Of a stretch of 64,000 nt of DNA, positions 59,860-64,000 are shown piece after piece. A program made the translations under genes and the position numbers. The number at the start of each line of letters is the position of its first letter. The first letter of the stretch is position 1. Under the pieces are notes generated by a model that saw nothing but the letters and a program-made list of their open reading frames with translations, had not been told where the DNA came from and did not search any database. The stretch comes from Clostridium amylolyticum (GTDB taxonomy: Bacteria > Bacillota > Clostridia > Clostridiales > Clostridiaceae): positions 1-64,000 of the forward strand of contig NZ_FQZO01000006.1 in NCBI RefSeq assembly GCF_900142075.1, given 5' to 3'.

Positions 59860-59932
59860 CTCCTAATACCCCACTTCTTCAAGTGGCGGAATAATGAGCG
59901 CTAAGCTCCTGGATAAGTTCTTCTAAGCTTCA
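59860..59932. repeat. Dispersed repeat, copy B
   Basis: Homologous to copy A (58138-58205). It holds the hairpin CCCCACTTCTTCAAGTGG and the words GAGCGCTAAGCTCCTGGATAA and TTCTTCTAAGCTTC. Such a layout, hairpin plus nearby AGCTT words, recalls the ends of IS200/IS605-like elements, but no transposase lies between the copies. The rest of the 425-bp gap 59818-60242 holds a 15-bp partial inverted repeat (TCTCCATTTGAAGC/AAGAAAACTCCATCTGAAGC) and the spo0A terminator. Confidence 0.6.
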
Positions 59933-60080
59933 AATGGAGAAAGTATTTCTTTTAAGAAAACTCCATCTGAAGCTAAGAATCACTTTATATATAATATGTC
60001 AATGGAAAACTATATATGATAATATGCCTTGAGTTTATAAGTAAAAAACAATGGTACTATGAAAATCCCCCATTTAAAAT

Positions 60081-60129
60081 AATAGACTTTCTCCGCTAGC
60101 TTTGTATTCATAAACGAAGAAAGTCTATT
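60081..60129 (-). terminator. Terminator of spo0A
   Basis: 12-bp arms AATAGACTTTCT (60081-60092) and AGAAAGTCTATT (60118-60129), with a 25-base loop. It lies 110 bp after the spo0A stop; the flank on the minus strand is A/T-rich. Confidence 0.55.
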
Positions 60130-60242
60130 AGTATTTTTTAATAAATTAACACATTTTTTCTTATAGAAACTGTATTTTCATGACTCTTTTTATACAGTTT
60201 ATTGCTTTATAAAATCTACAAGCCCTTGATATTTAAGCTATA

Positions 60243-61055
60243 TTAGCTTACCTTATTTTTAAGTCTAAGCTTATCAGCTACCATGGCGATAAACTCTGAA
60301 TTTGTTGGCTTGCCTTTATCATTATGAACGGTGTAACCAAATAATTTATTAATAGCATCCACTTGTCCTCTGCCCCAAGCCACTTCTATGGCGTGCCTTA
60401 TGGCTCTTTCCACCCTGCTGGCTGTAGTGTTGTACTTTTTAGCTATGGAAGGATATAATTCTTTAGTTACTGCGGATAAAAGCTCCATGTCGTTAACTAC
60501 CATAGTAATAGCTTCTCTTAGATACATATAACCTTTAATATGAGCAGGAACTCCTATTTCATGTATAATTGTGGTTATTTCTGTTTCTAGGTCCATAGGT
60601 TCTTTTTTCGTTGGTCTAACTTCCGTTGTGTCAATAAGAGATATGGATTTTTTAGAAGTATCGCTAGATATGGTGTTGTTGAACATCTGTCTTATTCTTT
60701 TTGTAAAAACATCCATATCAAAGGGCTTAACCACATAATAATCCGCCCCTAGAGTTATTGCTCTTTGAGTAATTTTATCCTGGCCCACCGCAGATAATAC
60801 TATTATTCTTGGCATAGGATCTATGTCCATGGTGCTTAGTCTCTCCAATACACCTAATCCATCTAAATGTGGCATTATTATATCTAAAACTACTAGATCT
60901 GGTTTTCTTTCTTCAATGAGTTTTAAAGCTTCTAATCCGTCTTTTTCGATACCTGTAACCATGATATCTCTTTGGTTTAATAAATAATCATTTAAGATAT
61001 TACAGAATTCTTTGTTATCATCAGCAATTAGCACTGAAATTCTATTTTCTTGCAT
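60243..61055 (-). CDS. spo0A: Sporulation master regulator Spo0A
   Basis: A 270-aa response regulator. The receiver domain has the phosphorylated Asp in [19 protein letters not shown], the acidic DD pair in [10 protein letters not shown], and the Lys in [11 protein letters not shown] short linker leads to the Spo0A DNA-binding domain: [39 protein letters not shown] and [18 protein letters not shown]. It controls entry into sporulation, and in clostridia often solvent or toxin synthesis. AGGGAGAGATAATC in front of the ATG. A Spo0A box at 61104-61112 lies upstream, consistent with autoregulation. Confidence 0.96.
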   Translation of the reverse strand: MQENRISVLIADDNKEFCNILNDYLLNQRDIMVTGIEKDGLEALKLIEERKPDLVVLDIIMPHLDGLGVLERLSTMDIDPMPRIIVLSAVGQDKITQRAITLGADYYVVKPFDMDVFTKRIRQMFNNTISSDTSKKSISLIDTTEVRPTKKEPMDLETEITTIIHEIGVPAHIKGYMYLREAITMVVNDMELLSAVTKELYPSIAKKYNTTASRVERAIRHAIEVAWGRGQVDAINKLFGYTVHNDKGKPTNSEFIAMVADKLRLKNKVS

Positions 61056-61103
61056 AAGATTATCTCTCCCTTTTATATTATTCCATTAATTAACAATTAC
61101 TAA

Positions 61104-61112
61104 TTCGACAAA
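61104..61112 (-). promoter_or_regulatory. Spo0A box upstream of spo0A
   Basis: On the minus strand it reads TTTGTCGAA, an exact match to the 0A-box consensus. It lies 49 bp upstream of the spo0A start codon, so Spo0A likely controls its own gene. Confidence 0.7.
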
Positions 61113-61167
61113 AGTAAAATAATTCCTTCTATATTAACAAAAATATTATTAAAAAATTATAAAATAT

Positions 61168-61194
61168 AAAAAGATATCATAATGATATCTTTTT
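61168..61194 (-). terminator. Terminator of spoIVB
   Basis: Stem AAAAAGATAT / ATATCTTTTT with a central CATAATG loop, followed by T-rich sequence on the minus strand, 45 bp after the spoIVB stop. Confidence 0.7.
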
Positions 61195-61238
61195 ATACTA
61201 TATATACTATTCTACTATTAAATTGAAAACATTTAAAC

Positions 61239-62414
61239 TCATTTTGATAAAATATTTCCATCTTTTATCATCCAATGTATATAAATGCCATATCCTGTAT
61301 CAGGTTTGTTAATAAGAACATGAGTTACCGCACCAACGATTTTATTATTTTGTATTATGGGACTTCCACTCATGCCTTGAACTATACCTCCTGTTTTCTT
61401 TAAGAGCTCGCTATCTGTGACCTTTATTATCATACTTTTAGAACTAGGAGCATCTTGAGGTAAAAGCTTTACTATTTCTATATCGTAATATTTGGGGCCA
61501 TTTTCATCAATGGTAGTAATTATTTGAGCCTTACCTTCTTTAATTTCATTCTGACTGGCAACTTTTAATGGTTTGGTGTTTCTACCATCAATTAATTTTT
61601 CATCACTAACACCAAATATACCGCATTCTGTATTTTTAGTAACCTTAGCTAAAGGAACATCTTCATTAATAAATATCCCTTTAAGCTCTCCAGGATTTCC
61701 TTTTTCGCCCTTTTTAACGCTTATTATGGAAGAGTTTATCAGCACACCTTTACTTATTTTTAATATGGAATTAGTATCTACGTCTGTTATAGGGTGGCCA
61801 AGAGCACCGAACTTTTTACTTTTTGGTTCATAAAAGGTTAAGGTTCCTACTCCTGCTGTAGAATCTCTTACCCATAAACCTATTTTATATTTACTATCCT
61901 CTGAGGATTTAATAGGGGATAATTTTTTTATAATATTTTCACCATCTCTATCTATTAATATGTTTAACTCTTTTCCATCGCTTTTATTTATGATATTCAT
62001 CAAATTACTTGAACTTTCTATGTTTATTTCATCCACCTTTAATATGGAATCTCCTACCTGTATTCCCGCTGTAGAACCTGGGCTTTCAACATTACCTCTT
62101 TCAGTGCTAACTTCAGCATAACCTACTACCAAAACACCTTTTGTAGAGATCTTAACTCCAACACTTTTACCTCCTGGAATAAGCTCTAAATCATTATAAA
62201 AGGTTTGCATGGCAGCTTGAGCTTCATAATTTTTGTTTAATTTATTTATAAAACTAAAAAGTTTTTTATTACCTTTATTATTTTGGTAATTTATAGCATG
62301 ATTATTATCTTCTATGTTTTTTGTTATAGTGGCATTAAAGGGCAAAATAGTGAACAATATTGCTATAATAGGAGTTATGATGCTTTTAACCCTAGATTTA
62401 TTTAATTTATTCAT
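61239..62414 (-). CDS. spoIVB: SpoIVB serine peptidase
   Basis: A 391-aa secreted protein. Signal segment (IITPIIAILFTILPFNATI); PDZ domain (about residues 105-170; SPGSTAGIQVGDSILKVDEI). The catalytic domain has His in FGALGHPITDVDT and Ser in IVQGMSGSPIIQNNK, the classic SpoIVB SA-clan motif. The peptidase triggers pro-sigma-K processing by cutting SpoIVFA in the spore's intermembrane space. GGAGGAGGAAAG in front of the start. It is located just upstream of spo0A, the conserved order in Bacillus and Clostridium. Confidence 0.93.
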   Translation of the reverse strand: MNKLNKSRVKSIITPIIAILFTILPFNATITKNIEDNNHAINYQNNKGNKKLFSFINKLNKNYEAQAAMQTFYNDLELIPGGKSVGVKISTKGVLVVGYAEVSTERGNVESPGSTAGIQVGDSILKVDEINIESSSNLMNIINKSDGKELNILIDRDGENIIKKLSPIKSSEDSKYKIGLWVRDSTAGVGTLTFYEPKSKKFGALGHPITDVDTNSILKISKGVLINSSIISVKKGEKGNPGELKGIFINEDVPLAKVTKNTECGIFGVSDEKLIDGRNTKPLKVASQNEIKEGKAQIITTIDENGPKYYDIEIVKLLPQDAPSSKSMIIKVTDSELLKKTGGIVQGMSGSPIIQNNKIVGAVTHVLINKPDTGYGIYIHWMIKDGNILSK

Positions 62415-62541
62415 CTTTCCTCCTCCTTTTTTCTTTTCTCTATTTAAGTTGCCCTTATTATTTGCTACTTATGCTGTAGTAAAGCTGCTATTATATACAA
62501 AGATAATTGTAACTAGTAGGTTTATGAAAAATTGAAAAATA

Positions 62542-62579
62542 AAGACCATAGACATTAATAAAATTAAGCCCATAGTCTT
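62542..62579 (-). terminator. Terminator of recN
   Basis: Minus-strand RNA: AAGACTATGG and its partner CTATGGTCTT form a 10-bp stem with G-U pairs, followed by TATTTTTC. Twenty bp after the recN stop. Confidence 0.65.
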
Positions 62580-62598
62580 ATAATTCCATATATAATGG

Positions 62599-64000
62599 TT
62601 AATTATGTATTTTTAACATTAATTTTTTTGATTCAGCTAAGCGTATCATTTCTTTTGAGTTTTCTAAAGTTACTTTTGTAACTTCTACTCCACCTATCAT
62701 CCTAGCTATTTCTTTTTCCTTCTCTTCAGACTTTAAATAAGATATTTCAGTAAAGGTCTTATTATCAATACTATATTTAGAAACTAAAAAATGATTATCC
62801 GACATGGCTGCAATTTGGGGTAAATGAGTAACGCATAAAACTTGATGAGTTCTAGAAATTAAAAACATCTTTTCAGCGACACTTTGAGCTATCCTTCCGC
62901 TTATGCCAGTATCCACCTCATCAAATATTATGGAAGGTATTTCATCATTATGCACAAATACGGTTTTTAAAGCCAGCATAATCCTTGAAAGCTCGCCACC
63001 AGATACAACTTTTTCTAAGGGTTTCAAAGGCTCTCCAGGATTGGTAGATATTAAAAATTGAACTTTATCCTTACCGTTAAAGTATAACTTCTCCTCTAGC
63101 TTTACCTCCACCTTAAAGGTGCTTTTTTCTAATCCTATCTGTTGCAATTCATTCATGATACTCTTTTCAAGCTTAACTGAATTTTCTTGTCTTATTTCAT
63201 GTATTTCTAAAGCCAGCTTTTCTAATTTTTTTGTTAAAATAACCTTTTCTTTTTCAAGACTTTCTAAAATCTCTTCACTATTAGTGAGATTTTCATACTG
63301 ATCAATAAGTTCTTCTTTGTATAGCAAAATTTCCTTTACAGACTTACCATACTTTTGTTTATAGCTGGAAATCTCAAATATTCTATTATTTATTTTTTCT
63401 AGCCTATCTTCATCATAAACTATATTCTCTTTTAAATTTCTTATATCATTTATTATTTCTTCTAAAGAATAGCTTATGGAAGTAAGATTTTTATTTAATT
63501 CCTCTACTTTAGTTAAATGCTTTTCTATAGAAGACAGCTCTTTAACGGATAGAGAGATAAGATCATAAGCAGATTGTCCTTCTGAAAGCTCATTTAATAA
63601 GGAATAGGAATTATTTAAAGCTAAATTAATTTTTTCTGAATGGCTTAAAGTTTTATATTCTTCATTTAGCTCCTCTTCTTCATTTTCCTTTAACTTACCA
63701 GCTTCTATATCTTCTATTTGGTATTTAAGAAAATTAATTACATTTTGTAAGTCCTTGCTGCCTTTTAGTTCATTTATTTTATTCTTAATATTAGTATACT
63801 CTTCAAATAAGTTTCCATACCTTTTAAAAACATCCTGAAGTTCTTTTTCAGCAAAACCATCAAGATAACTTATATGGTTGTTAATATCTAATAAATTTTG
63901 ATTTTCATGTTGTCCATGAATATCTAATAAGGTTTTAGATACTTCTCTTAATGCAGATAAAATAGTTGCCTTTCCGTTGATTTTACTTATACTTCTTCCA
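62599..64000 (-). CDS. recN: DNA repair protein RecN, C-terminal part (continues beyond the window)
   Basis: The frame is open from 62599 to the window edge, so the start lies outside and the 242-aa frame beginning at 63327 is only its tail. Visible parts are INGKATILSALREVSKTLLDIHGQHENQ near the edge (given here in pieces: LLDIHGQHENQNLL), a long coiled coil, then the ABC ATPase end: VVSGGELSRIMLAL (signature), IPSIIFDEVDTGISGRIAQS (Walker B) and LCVTHLPQIAAMSDNH. RecN is an SMC-like protein acting at DNA double-strand breaks. It is in its usual place upstream of spoIVB. Confidence 0.95.
   Translation of the reverse strand, partial: GRSISKINGKATILSALREVSKTLLDIHGQHENQNLLDINNHISYLDGFAEKELQDVFKRYGNLFEEYTNIKNKINELKGSKDLQNVINFLKYQIEDIEAGKLKENEEEELNEEYKTLSHSEKINLALNNSYSLLNELSEGQSAYDLISLSVKELSSIEKHLTKVEELNKNLTSISYSLEEIINDIRNLKENIVYDEDRLEKINNRIFEISSYKQKYGKSVKEILLYKEELIDQYENLTNSEEILESLEKEKVILTKKLEKLALEIHEIRQENSVKLEKSIMNELQQIGLEKSTFKVEVKLEEKLYFNGKDKVQFLISTNPGEPLKPLEKVVSGGELSRIMLALKTVFVHNDEIPSIIFDEVDTGISGRIAQSVAEKMFLISRTHQVLCVTHLPQIAAMSDNHFLVSKYSIDNKTFTEISYLKSEEKEKEIARMIGGVEVTKVTLENSKEMIRLAESKKLMLKIHN

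Noticed and set aside
1..64000. CRISPR array
   Set aside because: The repeated units in the toxin region are about 170-270 bp spacers at irregular distance and flank genes. No short regular repeats with unique spacers, and no cas genes.
1..64000. tRNA or rRNA genes
   Set aside because: No cloverleaf-like sequence or conserved rRNA stretch was noticed; the intergenic gaps are AT-rich.

Overview
The window is from a low-GC, spore-forming Firmicute, almost certainly Clostridium sensu stricto. The right-hand third carries a conserved clostridial sporulation and chromosome block: recN, spoIVB, spo0A, spoIIM, a xerD-like gene, two purine nucleoside phosphorylases, pdp, dacF, scpA, scpB and ytfJ. 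It is AT-rich, has strong AGGAGG ribosome binding sites, and has a Spo0A box in front of spo0A. Almost every gene is on the minus strand, so transcription runs right to left.

Region 1 (1-5.5 kb and 9.9-15.9 kb) is a polymorphic toxin/immunity cassette array. One apparently complete toxin gene (4085-5329) has a WXG/LXG-like helical N-terminus, a pre-toxin domain and a C-terminus resembling ADP-ribosyl cyclase/CD38. It is followed by its Imm74-like immunity gene. On both sides lie 5'-truncated toxin tips (NucA/NucB DNase, HYD1-like, restriction-nuclease-like, GHH-like), most of them followed by an immunity gene (DUF2625, Imm22 x2, DUF6572 and unnamed families). A recurrent junction/hairpin element of about 170-270 bp separates the cassettes. 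A perfect 424-bp duplication carries a second copy of the Imm74 gene. An IS21-family element cuts the array at the left edge. A helicase-nuclease (5884-8610) and a DUF1848 radical-SAM-like protein (8861-9817) sit inside the array.

Region 2 (15.9-21.1 kb) is a compact nucleotide/base-centred operon: a HIRAN-like small protein, an OGG-type DNA glycosylase, a PfkB kinase fused to a nucleoside 2-deoxyribosyltransferase, and a QueC-like enzyme, followed by a dGTPase-family HD protein. QueC and OGG relatives also occur in type IV CBASS, but no CD-NTase or TGT gene is present. This is the best candidate in the window for an undescribed system.

Region 3 (21.1-23.7 kb) holds decayed DNA, including a Spo0A C-terminal-domain relic, and a small restriction-modification pair. 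Its methyltransferase has an in-frame stop, and the ribosome binding site of its partner lies in a perfect 19-bp hairpin.

Region 4 (23.9-42.7 kb) is an eight-gene BREX operon. In transcription order it is a 200-aa orphan, pglX, brxA-like, brxF-like, brxC/pglY, pglZ, brxD and brxHI; the mix does not match a single textbook BREX type. A PLD-nuclease/SF2 helicase/DUF3427 protein lies upstream, behind its own terminator.

Region 5 (42.8-64 kb) is core chromosome: a flavodiiron protein next to an acyl-CoA dehydrogenase-ETF-rubredoxin fusion, an anchored Ser/Thr/Pro-rich surface protein, a small Cys-rich protein, two flavoprotein genes, two D,D-carboxypeptidases, condensin subunits, nucleoside salvage genes, and the spoIIM-spo0A-spoIVB-recN block. 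The XerD-like protein has lost several catalytic residues. I saw no tRNA, rRNA or CRISPR array.
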